Source of the DNA: Thermodesulfobacteriota bacterium
GTDB lineage: Bacteria > Desulfobacterota > WTBG01 > CAIYCZ01 > CAIRTM01
Direction: 5' to 3'
NCBI GenBank assembly: GCA_028278025.1
Contig: JANQFE010000090.1
Coordinates: 1-46,132, forward strand
DNA length: 46,132 bases
The notes under the pieces are model-generated. The model saw only the letters and a program-made list of their open reading frames with translations. It was not told where the DNA came from and ran no database searches. The position numbers and the translations under genes are program-made. Below, piece after piece: positions 7,312 to 17,008 of the stretch. How positions within the stretch are numbered: position 1 is the stretch's first letter; each line of letters opens with the position of its first letter.

Positions 7312-8367
7312 ATGCTATCTTTTTTTTCACCTAAGACCGTAATAGGACTTGACATCGGTACCAGTGCCATAAAAATGGTTGAACTTGATGAAACCAAGGA
7401 TACCTATAAATTAAAAAATTTTGGAATTGCCAAATTGCCTAAAGAAACCATTGTAAATGGTGTCATTATTAATTCAGATCCTTTAATACAGGCTATCAAA
7501 GGACTTGTCTCAAACCTGAAAATCACAAATAAAAATGTTGCAATTTCTATTTCAGGCCACCCGGTTATTATTAAAAAAATTACCTTGGATTTTATGACTG
7601 AGGAGGAACTGGAACCGGTTATTGAAACAGAAGCTGAACAATACATTCCCTTTGATCTTGATGAAGTTAATATTGATTTTCAAATCCTAGGAGTTAACGA
7701 AGAAAAATCCGATCAAATGAACGTCATGCTGGTTGCAGCAAAAAAGGCCATGATAGAGGAATACACTGATGTTATCCGTGCATCAGGTCTTAAAACCAGT
7801 ATTATCGACATTGACGTATTTGCCCTTGAGAACATGTTTGATATCAATTACGCCTATGAAGAGAATCAAAACACTGTACTTATAGACATAGGTGCGAGCG
7901 TTACTAATATTAATATAGTAAAAAACGGTTTTTCAATCTTTAATCGCGATGTTTTTATCGGCGGCAATCAAATCACGGAGGAGATTCAGAAAGAATTGTC
8001 AGTGAGTTTTGAAGAAGCTGAAATATTGAAAACAGGTGAAAAGATTGAAGGTATCGATCAGGAACTGCTCGATCAGACCATTGCAAACAGCTCTGCATCG
8101 ATTTCTCGTGAAATTCAGAGAACTTTGGATTTTTTTACCGGCTCAAGCTATGCCGAAATCCACCACATCTACCTTAGTGGGGGCGGCGCTAAAACAAGAG
8201 GTCTCAAGGAATTAATAGATGAAAAGATGAGTTGCAGTGTTGAGTTCACTGATCCCTTCAAAACGATCAAATACGACAAAAGTGCTTTTGATACAGAATA
8301 CATCAAGGATATCTCCGTTTTCGCATCTATCGGTATTGGATTAGCTTCAAGAAAGATTGGAGATTAG
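7312..8367 (+). CDS. pilM: Type IV pilus assembly protein PilM
   Basis: This 351-aa cytoplasmic actin-like ATPase starts with the phosphate-binding G-L-D-I-G-T-S-A-I-K (12-21). A second nucleotide motif, L-I-D-I-G-A-S, is near residue 190 and L-S-G-G-G-A near 286. PilM binds the short N-terminal tail of PilN and links the inner-membrane alignment complex to the motor. It heads the canonical order pilM-N-O-P-Q, which makes the assignment secure. The ribosome site is weak. PilN starts 5 nt after its stop. Confidence 0.95.
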   Translation: MLSFFSPKTVIGLDIGTSAIKMVELDETKDTYKLKNFGIAKLPKETIVNGVIINSDPLIQAIKGLVSNLKITNKNVAISISGHPVIIKKITLDFMTEEELEPVIETEAEQYIPFDLDEVNIDFQILGVNEEKSDQMNVMLVAAKKAMIEEYTDVIRASGLKTSIIDIDVFALENMFDINYAYEENQNTVLIDIGASVTNINIVKNGFSIFNRDVFIGGNQITEEIQKELSVSFEEAEILKTGEKIEGIDQELLDQTIANSSASISREIQRTLDFFTGSSYAEIHHIYLSGGGAKTRGLKELIDEKMSCSVEFTDPFKTIKYDKSAFDTEYIKDISVFASIGIGLASRKIGD

Positions 8368-8372
8368 CTGTA

Positions 8373-8963
8373 ATGATTAAAATAAATCTTATCGCATATA
8401 GAGCCCAAAGGAAAAAACAGTTTTTGCAGGAGCAGATTATCATCGGCGCTGCTCCAATGGTACTTGTGCTGATTATCGTTGGTCTGTTCTGGTGGTCGAT
8501 AACCTCTGAAATTTCTGATGTGAATAATGAGGTTGCCAGGATTAACAAGGAAATAGAGAAACAAAAAGTCACTATGAAACAGATTGACGATTACAAAAAG
8601 AAAAAGAAAACCATTACCAAGAAAATGGACATTATCGAAAAACTCAAGGGCGGCAAAACCGGTCCGGTACACGTGCTGGACGAGATTGCAGTGAATATTC
8701 CCGGCAGACTGTGGCTTATCCAGGTAGATCAAAAAGGTATGAACCTGGACATCGCAGGCAAGGCTCTTGATAATATTTCAATCTCCAATTACATGATCAA
8801 CCTTGAAAAATCCCTCTACTTTGAATCTGTCGATTTAAAGCAGATTAAAACAAGTAAAAAGCGCAGCTCAAAAGGTGTTCAACTCAAAGAATTTATTGTT
8901 ACCTGCAAAATCATATACGATACGAAGAATAACAAAGAGAACAAAAAAAACAAACAAACATAA
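8373..8963 (+). CDS. pilN: Type IV pilus assembly protein PilN
   Basis: This 196-aa protein has the I-N-L-I motif (4-7) that PilN inserts into PilM. It is followed by one TM helix (about 24-43), a charged coiled coil (about 45-90) and a periplasmic domain. It forms the inner-membrane alignment complex with PilO. The gene lies 5 nt after pilM and 15 nt before pilO, clearly one operon. The C-terminal tail is unusually rich in Lys and Asn. Confidence 0.92.
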   Translation: MIKINLIAYRAQRKKQFLQEQIIIGAAPMVLVLIIVGLFWWSITSEISDVNNEVARINKEIEKQKVTMKQIDDYKKKKKTITKKMDIIEKLKGGKTGPVHVLDEIAVNIPGRLWLIQVDQKGMNLDIAGKALDNISISNYMINLEKSLYFESVDLKQIKTSKKRSSKGVQLKEFIVTCKIIYDTKNNKENKKNKQT

Positions 8964-8978
8964 TACTTTTATAAACAT

Positions 8979-9605
8979 ATGGCTGACTTCTCACTTGATA
9001 CAATTATTAAATTACCGAACTCACAAAAACTTCTCGTTCTCGGTGCTGCTATTGCTGTGATTATCGGTGCTTATGTTTATTTTATCCATATGCCGGCCAG
9101 AGTTAAACTGCAGCAGCACCAGGAACAACTAACAAAGCTTCAGGCTCAATATGAGGAGCAACAAAAGGTTCTGGCAAATCTGCCTAAGTTTAGAAAAGAG
9201 TTGCAGCAGATGGAACTGAAGCTGCAGGAATCGCTCAAGCAACTGCCTAACACGAGAGAGATTCCCAGTCTGCTTACAAACATTTCAACACTTGCCCGGG
9301 AGTGCGGTCTGGAAATAATTCTGTTTCAACCCAAGCCAGAGTCAAACAAAGGGTTTTATGCCGAGATTCCCGTTGAAATGAATGTTTTCGGAAGATATCA
9401 CAATCTTGGATATTTCTTTGATCGCGTATCAAAGCTGAATCGGATTGTGAATATATCGAATTTGAAAATGAAGGCCCATAAATCAAAATCAAAAACTACT
9501 CAAAGAGGTTCGCTTGAAGCATCTTTTCAAGCTGTTACATTTAAATTTATTGAGCAAAAGAAGGCAACCAAAAGTGGGCAAAAAAAACGCCGTAAAAGAA
9601 GATAA
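8979..9605 (+). CDS. pilO: Type IV pilus assembly protein PilO
   Basis: This 208-aa bitopic protein has a TM helix (about 18-37), a Gln/Glu-rich coiled coil (about 45-90), then a ferredoxin-like periplasmic domain typical of PilO. It pairs with PilN and contacts PilP. The very basic C terminus (K-K-R-R-K-R-R) is unusual and is encoded where the gene overlaps the start of pilP. Family and position both support the call. Confidence 0.92.
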   Translation: MADFSLDTIIKLPNSQKLLVLGAAIAVIIGAYVYFIHMPARVKLQQHQEQLTKLQAQYEEQQKVLANLPKFRKELQQMELKLQESLKQLPNTREIPSLLTNISTLARECGLEIILFQPKPESNKGFYAEIPVEMNVFGRYHNLGYFFDRVSKLNRIVNISNLKMKAHKSKSKTTQRGSLEASFQAVTFKFIEQKKATKSGQKKRRKRR

Positions 9606-10188
9606 GCATAAAACGCCTGCCAGGCTTTTTAAGGCTTGCACAGTACTGGTGTATGCTCTCTTTCTGAGCACTTGCATGCTGCTTACTACGTCTTGCAGCA
9701 CCGGTACGGAACCGGTTGAAAAACAGACAGCCCAGGTGAGCACAAAGCAGAAAAAGAAGACCAAGAAAGCCCGGAAACCCAAAAAATCCGAGCAACAGGT
9801 TTCTGAGAAGAAAACTGTACCGGAGTATTCCTATGATGCAACCGGGATACCGGATCCTTTTATTCCTCTCATTGCAGATACTGCTCCGGTCAAGACAGCA
9901 GTGCCGCGACAAAGAGATCAGTCAGAACCGTTAACTCCGCTTCAAAAATACGACCTGGGAGAACTTTCACTTGTGGCCATAATATCAGCCGAAAAAAAAT
10001 CGAGAGCTCTTCTGGAGGACTCATCCGGATTTGGTTTTATCGTTACTGAAGGGACAGCGGTTGGTAAAAACGACGGCATTATTAAAAAAATTACCAACAA
10101 TCTAGTTATAATTGAAGAACAAATATATAACTCAAGCGGTGAACTTGAACCTAAAATAGCAACATTAACTATAAAACATAAAGAATAG
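9574..10188 (+). CDS. pilP: Type IV pilus assembly lipoprotein PilP
   Basis: PilP is the inner-membrane lipoprotein that joins PilNO to the secretin PilQ. Visible parts are a hydrophobic signal segment ending in L-L-T-T-S-C (probable lipid-anchored Cys), a Lys-rich linker, the D-P-F segment and the folded PilP domain around L-T-P-L-Q-K-Y-D-L-G-E-L. I chose the GTG at 9574 (204 aa), preceded by AGAAGG. The in-frame ATG at 9514 would overlap pilO by 92 bp. The lipobox is not ideal (Thr at -3); an upstream L-S-T-C is an alternative. PilQ follows after 8 nt. Confidence 0.85.
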   Translation: MGKKNAVKEDKHKTPARLFKACTVLVYALFLSTCMLLTTSCSTGTEPVEKQTAQVSTKQKKKTKKARKPKKSEQQVSEKKTVPEYSYDATGIPDPFIPLIADTAPVKTAVPRQRDQSEPLTPLQKYDLGELSLVAIISAEKKSRALLEDSSGFGFIVTEGTAVGKNDGIIKKITNNLVIIEEQIYNSSGELEPKIATLTIKHKE

Positions 10189-10196
10189 AGGCAATT

Positions 10197-12434
10197 ATGA
10201 AATCTCAACAATTATTACTGTTTTTAATTGTTGGTATATTATGTTTTCTTCTTTTTGTCGGGTGTGCTTCAAAAAGCGCTGTCAAACCGTCCGAACCGGA
10301 GACCGCCCGAAGTGCTCAGGCCGGTGAAGTGACGGAAAAGACATCACCGGTACGTTCCCTTGAAGATATAACCGTACTGGCTGAACAGAAGCACTGCCGG
10401 CTGAAAGTTGCGACAACCCTGCCCCCGACATTCACTATCTTCAAACTCACAAATCCTCAGAGAATCATTATCGATCTGCCTGAAACGCTGCCGGGCAACA
10501 CTCAGAATCTCATGCACATAAACAACAGCTGGATCACCAGTATTACCAGTATACCCTTACAGGATAATTTGCTACGCATCGAGGTTGGACTTACTAATGA
10601 TTTTCTGTATAATGCAAGGAATGAAAACAACGAAATAGTAATCGACATTTCTCCCAAGGGCACTTCAAATGATACACCGGTGTCCTCAGGAGATATCGTT
10701 GCAAAAGCACCTCCCGCTGCAAAACCTGCCGTGGAACAAACCCCTCTCAGTGCATCTGCAGAAAAAATCCACATAAAAGATGTTCAGGTTACACAAACAT
10801 CCGTAGGAGCTCATATTACTGTGACGGCAGATGCGGAAATTGAGAAATACTATTCTTACTCGTTACATAACCCGGCACGGCTGGCCATAGATGTACCCAA
10901 GGCAGTAAGCCTTTTATCAAAACCGCAAGTGTCTGTCGGTGATGCATTGATTGACAAAATCAGAGTTGGGCAACAGCAGGACACGGTGAGTGTGGTCATA
11001 GATTTTCCGGGAAGCACATTTCCTCTCTACCAGATAGCCCAGGAGAAAAAGAGTCTGAACATTATTATTCAAGCCGACCAGAAACTTACTCAGGACAGTA
11101 CCAACGAACAGATAACTGCATCAACAGATAAAAACCAAAATAAACAAATTATATCCGACAAACCGTCAAAGGATATTGCCCAGGGTACAACATATACGGG
11201 TGAAAAGATTTCATTAGATTTCAAAGACGCTGATATAAAAAATGTTCTCAGACTCATTGCAGATATAAGCGGCCTCAATATGATTGTCAGTGATAATGTG
11301 CAGGGCAAAGTAACCCTTAAGCTTGACAACATTCCCTGGGATGAAGCTTTTGATATAATTCTTGAAACCAATAATGCCGGTAAAATTGTAACTAAAAATG
11401 TAACGCGCATCGAATCTCGTGATCAGATAAAACGCATTAATGAAGAGAAACTCCTTGCCAAAAAATCCCAGGAACAAATCGAAGAACTGGTGGTCAAAAC
11501 ACTTGATATCAGCTATGCAAAAGCCGGTGATCTTTCTAAGTTTATAAAAAAGATGAATCTGCTGAGTCCGCGGGGTAGTGTCAATGATTTCAGGCTGACA
11601 AACAAACTGACTATTCAGGATATTCCTGACAATGTTGTCAGGATTATCAAGCTGGTGAAAGAACAGGATATACCTACCCGCCAGGTTATGATTGAAGCCA
11701 AGATTATTCAATCAAACCCGAGCTACGTAAAAGAACTGGGTATCCGTTGGGGCGGCACGTATACGACAAACCATGATAATGATATTATTAATATCGGCGG
11801 CGCAGCCGGTGATGACTTTGCAGTAAATCTGCCTGCAGCAGCCGGTGAAGGTACTGGTGGCGCAATTAACTTTGGTTACATAAAAGACAACTTAAGCCTT
11901 AATGTCCAGTTGTCGGCCCTTGAGAATGAAGATAAAATTAAGATTATATCAAACCCCAGAATTCTGGGCCTGGATAACAAGGAAGCCCGTATAAAACAGG
12001 GAGTTGCCCTGCCTTACCTGAAACTGAGTGAAGAAGGCGTCACTTCAACTGAGTTCAAGGATGCTGTTCTTGAACTGGAAGTACTGCCTAAAATCACGCC
12101 TACGGATACGATCGCCCTGCATATTTTTGTTACCAAAAACCAGAAATCTTCCCAGACCGGTGCCGGCAATGAACCCGGCATTGATGTGCGGGAGGTTGAA
12201 ACCGATTTGCTGGTACAAAGCGGTGAAACAGTTGTGATAGGCGGAATATATGAAACTCAATCGACAATTAATATCAAGAAAGTTCCCTTCTTTGGCGATG
12301 TACCTTATGTCGGAAGATTTTTCAGAAACGAACGCGAAGAAGAGCTGCTAACGGAACTGCTGGTCTTTTTGACGGTAACTGTTGTTGACCTGCCGGCAAA
12401 TATAGCAAAAGGATCAAATGATATTACAGGTTAA
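10197..12434 (+). CDS. pilQ: Type IV pilus secretin PilQ
   Basis: PilQ is the outer-membrane ring through which the pilus passes. The 745-aa protein has a lipoprotein-type signal peptide ending V-G-C (Cys23) and two AMIN domains (about 57-150 and 192-292) that bind peptidoglycan. An STN/N0 domain follows (about 338-408), then a secretin N domain (about 430-500) and the C-terminal secretin beta-barrel with V-P-F-F-G-D-V-P-Y-V-G-R-F-F (near 707-720). A low-complexity linker (about 295-335) separates AMIN2 from STN. A predicted lipid anchor on PilQ itself is less usual and could mean self-targeting to the outer membrane. The start has a weak AGAGGC ribosome site. Confidence 0.96.
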   Translation: MKSQQLLLFLIVGILCFLLFVGCASKSAVKPSEPETARSAQAGEVTEKTSPVRSLEDITVLAEQKHCRLKVATTLPPTFTIFKLTNPQRIIIDLPETLPGNTQNLMHINNSWITSITSIPLQDNLLRIEVGLTNDFLYNARNENNEIVIDISPKGTSNDTPVSSGDIVAKAPPAAKPAVEQTPLSASAEKIHIKDVQVTQTSVGAHITVTADAEIEKYYSYSLHNPARLAIDVPKAVSLLSKPQVSVGDALIDKIRVGQQQDTVSVVIDFPGSTFPLYQIAQEKKSLNIIIQADQKLTQDSTNEQITASTDKNQNKQIISDKPSKDIAQGTTYTGEKISLDFKDADIKNVLRLIADISGLNMIVSDNVQGKVTLKLDNIPWDEAFDIILETNNAGKIVTKNVTRIESRDQIKRINEEKLLAKKSQEQIEELVVKTLDISYAKAGDLSKFIKKMNLLSPRGSVNDFRLTNKLTIQDIPDNVVRIIKLVKEQDIPTRQVMIEAKIIQSNPSYVKELGIRWGGTYTTNHDNDIINIGGAAGDDFAVNLPAAAGEGTGGAINFGYIKDNLSLNVQLSALENEDKIKIISNPRILGLDNKEARIKQGVALPYLKLSEEGVTSTEFKDAVLELEVLPKITPTDTIALHIFVTKNQKSSQTGAGNEPGIDVREVETDLLVQSGETVVIGGIYETQSTINIKKVPFFGDVPYVGRFFRNEREEELLTELLVFLTVTVVDLPANIAKGSNDITG

Positions 12435-12461
12435 TAAGTTTATATATAGGAGGTTATCATT

Positions 12462-13670
12462 ATGAAAAAATGTTTCGGGTTATTTTTTCTGTTTGTTTTT
12501 GCAGGTGTGCTGTTTGGGTGCAGCGGGGGTATGTTACAGCAGAACATCTCGCCGTCTCCCACACCTAATGTATCATTTGTTCCAGAGGAAAATTCAGTGG
12601 TTCTGTCCGGCATTCGAAAAGTTGCTATTTTGCCGTTTGCCGACTATTCGCATCAACAGAATTCCATGGGCATTGATTCCTGGGGCGGCAACATTAAAAT
12701 TATTGAAGAAATAACGGATCACCTGGTCGCCCATGGCATAACAGTTGCCATCCAGGAAGATGTAAATACCCTGCTGGTTGATAACGACATTATTCGCCCC
12801 ATCGATAAAGAGCGCTACCTGATTTACGGTACCGTTGAACCTGAGGACAATGCCTATCAAACAATTGGAACAGCCGAGTATGAACTTGCAAACTACGAAC
12901 ACAGTATTGATATGACCAGTGAGATTATGAACATCATAAGCCGTGAGAACAGGAAAAAGAAAGCTGCCTTATCAAAAACCCCCGTAATTCAGGGGACCAC
13001 TGTGGGTCTTACACGGGAAAAAGTTGTAGAGCTTTCTCAGATACTCGGCGTTGATGTGGTACTGCGCGGACGTATAATCGACTACGGATACAAAGATATC
13101 GGTACGATTAATCCACTCTACCGAGGATTTGTGCCGGTTGTCATTGACTCGGTAAAGGATCTGCTTTTCGGGGTCTCCGGCGCCTATGGCTATGAGGATG
13201 ATCTTGAAGATATCGAAAGTATCCTCATGGGTGCCTCCATGGGATATATTATAGGTAATAACGTTGTAGACACGGACACATCCCGATCATCCGTCGGCAT
13301 AGGCGGCAGAAGATCAACAAGCCGTAGAAGTCATGACGATAATGCCCCGGAAGGTGCCGCCATTGGAGCTGCCGCCGGGTGGCTTTCAGCACAACATCCC
13401 AAAAAAGCAAAGCGGGCTGCTGTTGTGCAGGTAAGAATTTATGCCCAGGACGGTGAAACAGGAGATGTCCTCTGGTCTAACAGGGTCGAAATGCAATACA
13501 CGCCCAAAAATAACTTTGCCTATAATGAAACTCATCCGAAGGTAATGTTTGACAAGGCCGTTAAAGAAAGCGTCAAAGCATTAATGGACAGCTTTTTCAG
13601 TGAGGCCCAAAACATTTACGGAGACAATCAACCCAAGGAAGCATTTCTCATTCAAAAAGAAGGTGCGTGA
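12462..13670 (+). CDS. CsgG-like outer-membrane lipoprotein of unknown function
   Basis: This 402-aa lipoprotein has a clear signal peptide and lipobox L-F-G-C (Cys20). The core begins K-V-A-I-L-P-F-A-D, the strand typical of CsgG/LpoB/TolB-N-like lipoproteins, with V-L-R-G-R-I-I-D-Y-G later as another CsgG-type strand. Two Gly/Ala-rich stretches (around 262-272 and 306-316, the latter A-A-I-G-A-A-A-G-W) look like glycine-zipper membrane segments. CsgG relatives form secretion pores or periplasmic regulators. A strong ribosome site AGGAGG fixes the start. The gene follows pilQ by 27 bp and its stop overlaps the region starting the next gene. A role in surface export linked to the pilus secretin is inference. 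Confidence 0.7.
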   Translation: MKKCFGLFFLFVFAGVLFGCSGGMLQQNISPSPTPNVSFVPEENSVVLSGIRKVAILPFADYSHQQNSMGIDSWGGNIKIIEEITDHLVAHGITVAIQEDVNTLLVDNDIIRPIDKERYLIYGTVEPEDNAYQTIGTAEYELANYEHSIDMTSEIMNIISRENRKKKAALSKTPVIQGTTVGLTREKVVELSQILGVDVVLRGRIIDYGYKDIGTINPLYRGFVPVVIDSVKDLLFGVSGAYGYEDDLEDIESILMGASMGYIIGNNVVDTDTSRSSVGIGGRRSTSRRSHDDNAPEGAAIGAAAGWLSAQHPKKAKRAAVVQVRIYAQDGETGDVLWSNRVEMQYTPKNNFAYNETHPKVMFDKAVKESVKALMDSFFSEAQNIYGDNQPKEAFLIQKEGA

Positions 13671-13684
13671 TGGGAGTGATTTTT

Positions 13685-16600
13685 ATGCCAAAGAAAAAAT
13701 ATTTTTTCATTACCCTATCTCTACTCTGTTTTCTTCCTGCAGCAGCCTTGTGTCAGTTATGTCCTACCGAATCTGATGACGGCGAGGGATATTGTCCCTG
13801 GCCCATGTTTCACTTTGACCTGCGGCACACAGGGAAAACAGACAACTTCGGCACACAGGTTGGTGCCTTAAAATGGACTTTTGTAACCAACGGCCCGGTA
13901 ACGTCATCACCTGCGATTCGCTGTGAAATTGATGAGGATTGCTATGAAAGTTGTACCGAAGATGAAACCCAGGGAACTGATCCCTGTGTCAAAAAATGCC
14001 AGGATTGTACCGTTTATATAGGTTCGGCCGACAATAATTTTTATGCTATTGATGCCGAAACCGGTGCTCTTGAATGGAAATACACTACGGGCGGTGCCGT
14101 CGAGCTCTCTTCGCCGGCAATTGATGAAGACGGCTTTGTGTACGTTGGTTCAAATGACGGGCACCTGTATGCCTTTGATACCGAAACAATTGACCCGCTT
14201 GATCCTGATTACACCTGGCGTTTCCAGACAAATGGTGCTGTTTCATCATCACCTTCAATTGATGTAAACGGCAATATACTCTTCACCTCTGCGGACGGCT
14301 ATCTTTATGCTGTTGATCCGACCGGTAATCTTGACTGGAGCACCAGGATTGGTTCATCATGGTGCTCCCCGGCTATTGATACTTCTTCTGACCAGGTGTA
14401 TGTCGGCTCATGGCTGCAGCAGGAAGGCGATTGCGAGGATATCGAGCTTGATAATGACACAACCATTACCGTGTGCGAATTTGTTAACTTTTTTGCACTT
14501 GACTCCTCTGATGGTGATATTGAGTGGTCATTTCCTTCCTTTTGCACTCCCGGCGGCATACTGGCATCTCCGACAATTGCATCAGATCAGAGCGTCATAG
14601 TCTCTTTTTTCATGACGTACAGTTCCGATTGTGATGATGAAGAATCTGATTTTCATATTTGGAGCCTTGATCCTGATGGTAATGCCAACTGGGGACTTCA
14701 GCTTGGTGGTAAAAATGACATTTACACCACACCGGCAATGCTTGAGGATAATTCCTTTTTCATAGCTTCAGCCAGTGACATCTATCGTGTGGTTCCCGAC
14801 GGACAAACCTACCTTACGAGTCCCGGAGACGGACAGCGCATTGAATCATCTCCTGCCATCGACGGCGGCAAGCTTATCTTTTTCGGCTCAAACGGCGGTA
14901 GGGTTTACGCTATTTGCGCCGACTGCCCCGAAACACCAATCCTGTGGCAGTACCCTGCTGCTGATGACGATCCACTACAACAAATAAATGTTAACGGTAC
15001 CATATCTATTGCATCCGTCATCTCGTCTCCTGCAATAGGTAACGATTCACGCCATTCTATATATGTTGGTGCCAGTGACGGCAATGTCTATGCCTTTTAT
15101 GACGGTCTGCGTATATCCGGCAGTGTCTTTCTTGTTGATTCCGACACTCAGACAGATGCTGATACTAAAACACCGCTGCGTGCGGTAAAAATGACCCTTA
15201 CGAGTGAATTCTCCGCGACTGAACGGGTCACCTATACTGATACCAACGGTAACTATGAGTTTGCCGGTATTGATGAAAATATAACCTATACGGTAACACC
15301 TGAAAAAATTGGTTATATATTTAACCCGGCGTCAAAAGACATAACAATAAAGCAGAACCAGGATGCAACCGATACAAATTTTGACGCATTAATCGGTTTT
15401 ACCGTCTCAGGTAGTGTTAAAGATTCAGACGGTGATGGACTGGGCGGCGTTACTATTACCCTTGATGGTGAAAAAACCATCCCGGAGACAACCACCACCG
15501 ATTCGACAGGCTCATATAGTTTTACAGGCTTGAGTTTTGATACGTATACTATTACACCTTCCTTTGATGGGTACGGTTTTGACCCCTCATTTGAACAAAT
15601 TGCAATTGATTCGGACACAAACGGCCTGGATTTTACTGCAACCAAGGGTTACCAAATCTCTGGAATTATCAGCAACATTACAACAGGAAACCCTCTGGAG
15701 GAAGAGGTAACCGTTCTTCTTTCAGGTGATGCATCCGACTCCACTACAACGAATGAAAACGGTTCCTATACTTTTCTGGGCCTTGAAAACGGCTCCTATA
15801 CTATTACGCCCAGCCCCAGTGAATTTAATTTTGAGCCCGAATCACAATCGGTAACTATTGCATCGGGCAATGAACTAAATGTTGATTTTGATGCATCAAG
15901 GGGTGGGGGTTCAATATCCGGTTTTATAGAGTTTGACGAAGCTTCCACTGATAATGCTACTATAGAGGATATTATTGTAGATCTTTTTCAAGTAGATCTC
16001 AATCGCCTCTCAAACATTTTTCAGCAAGAACCCGTACAGGCAGACCAAAAGCCCCTCAGATCCGTACAGCCGGATTCAAACGGTTTTTTCATCTTCATCG
16101 GTATTGAGCAAGACGATTATTTAATTAAACCACGGCTTTCCGGTTACGGCTTTGAGCCGTCCTCTCGTTCTGTAACTCTTAGGACAACCAAAATAGAAAA
16201 ACAGATTTTTTCTGCTGTAGCAGGGCTTTATATCTCCGGAAGAGTAACTAATTATTTGAGTTTGCCGCAACCCGGTGTTACCCTCAGCATTGAAGGCCTT
16301 GAAAACACAACAGCCGTTACATTTGAAGACGGTATATATACATTTACAGGTCTGGATCCCGGTACGTATACGGTAAGCGTTATTCAGGAAGGCTATGAAT
16401 CCCGGCCGGCTTCCCAAGCCGTGCAGGTTTATGGTTCCGGAGAAGAAAATGTTGACTTTACCATTAGAGCTGTATGCCCGGAAGTTTATGCTGCTATACC
16501 ACCGGCAGGACCCGAAGGAACACTGGTGAATATAGTCGGTATCAACTTTGGTACTGAGGAACCTCCGGAAGATTTGACGTTCCAGGTCGGTGCCAGCAGC

Positions 16601-16804
16601 GTTTCTCTATCAGCCGGCGTATATTTCGGCAACACAGATCCTGAAACATGGGTTAAGGCCGAGGTGTCTTTCTGGAGTCCGGTAAAAATCGATGCCAAAG
16701 CACCGGCCGGGCTTGGGCTGGTTTCTATCTGGGTACTCAATGAGACCGGCTGTACATACATCCCTCCCCGAAGGACAAATAAATTTATTTTAACTACTCA
16801 ATAG
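13685..16804 (+). CDS. Large secreted PQQ-type beta-propeller / CnaB-like repeat / TIG protein
   Basis: This is a 1039-aa exported protein. The start at 13685 is chosen because GGGAG lies 8 nt upstream and a clean signal peptide (about 1-23) begins there; in-frame GTG/ATG codons at 13667/13670 are alternatives. About 38-460 is a PQQ-like propeller with repeated Y-x-G-S-x-D/N-x-x-x-Y-A-I/F-D blades and an inserted Cys-rich loop (Cys80, 86, 90, 101, 105, 108). Five carboxypeptidase-regulatory/CnaB-like Greek-key domains follow (starting near 473, 570, 655, 741, 848; typical words G-S-Y-T-F-x-G-L and Y-T-I-T-P). A final IPT/TIG domain (about 930-1039) contains I-V-G-I-N-F-G. No membrane anchor or sorting signal is visible. 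The family suggests a surface adhesin or structural protein, not an enzyme. The tight link to the lipoprotein and pilQ hints at export by that machinery. Confidence 0.85.
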   Translation: MPKKKYFFITLSLLCFLPAAALCQLCPTESDDGEGYCPWPMFHFDLRHTGKTDNFGTQVGALKWTFVTNGPVTSSPAIRCEIDEDCYESCTEDETQGTDPCVKKCQDCTVYIGSADNNFYAIDAETGALEWKYTTGGAVELSSPAIDEDGFVYVGSNDGHLYAFDTETIDPLDPDYTWRFQTNGAVSSSPSIDVNGNILFTSADGYLYAVDPTGNLDWSTRIGSSWCSPAIDTSSDQVYVGSWLQQEGDCEDIELDNDTTITVCEFVNFFALDSSDGDIEWSFPSFCTPGGILASPTIASDQSVIVSFFMTYSSDCDDEESDFHIWSLDPDGNANWGLQLGGKNDIYTTPAMLEDNSFFIASASDIYRVVPDGQTYLTSPGDGQRIESSPAIDGGKLIFFGSNGGRVYAICADCPETPILWQYPAADDDPLQQINVNGTISIASVISSPAIGNDSRHSIYVGASDGNVYAFYDGLRISGSVFLVDSDTQTDADTKTPLRAVKMTLTSEFSATERVTYTDTNGNYEFAGIDENITYTVTPEKIGYIFNPASKDITIKQNQDATDTNFDALIGFTVSGSVKDSDGDGLGGVTITLDGEKTIPETTTTDSTGSYSFTGLSFDTYTITPSFDGYGFDPSFEQIAIDSDTNGLDFTATKGYQISGIISNITTGNPLEEEVTVLLSGDASDSTTTNENGSYTFLGLENGSYTITPSPSEFNFEPESQSVTIASGNELNVDFDASRGGGSISGFIEFDEASTDNATIEDIIVDLFQVDLNRLSNIFQQEPVQADQKPLRSVQPDSNGFFIFIGIEQDDYLIKPRLSGYGFEPSSRSVTLRTTKIEKQIFSAVAGLYISGRVTNYLSLPQPGVTLSIEGLENTTAVTFEDGIYTFTGLDPGTYTVSVIQEGYESRPASQAVQVYGSGEENVDFTIRAVCPEVYAAIPPAGPEGTLVNIVGINFGTEEPPEDLTFQVGASSVSLSAGVYFGNTDPETWVKAEVSFWSPVKIDAKAPAGLGLVSIWVLNETGCTYIPPRRTNKFILTTQ

Positions 16805-16831
16805 CTTATCATACGCCTAGGTATAATGAAT

Positions 16832-16866
16832 AAAAAAACACAGGCTGAAACGGCCTGTGTTTTTTT
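16832..16866. terminator. Strong intrinsic terminator closing the pil cluster
   Basis: AACACAGGC (16837-16845) pairs with GCCTGTGTT (16853-16861) around a 7-nt loop, with a run of A before and T after. The stem can extend through A-U pairs, and the structure can act in both directions. Confidence 0.88.
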
Positions 16867-17008
16867 ATGAGAACAATACTGCTTTTGGGTCAACTACCCG
16901 GCATACATTTTGTGCTGAATTTAATTTACACATGACGGGTAAGTATGTTAGTTATAATGCAAAGCACACGTACTGTTCCATTATTATTGGAAGGCCGCTT
17001 CGCAAAAA

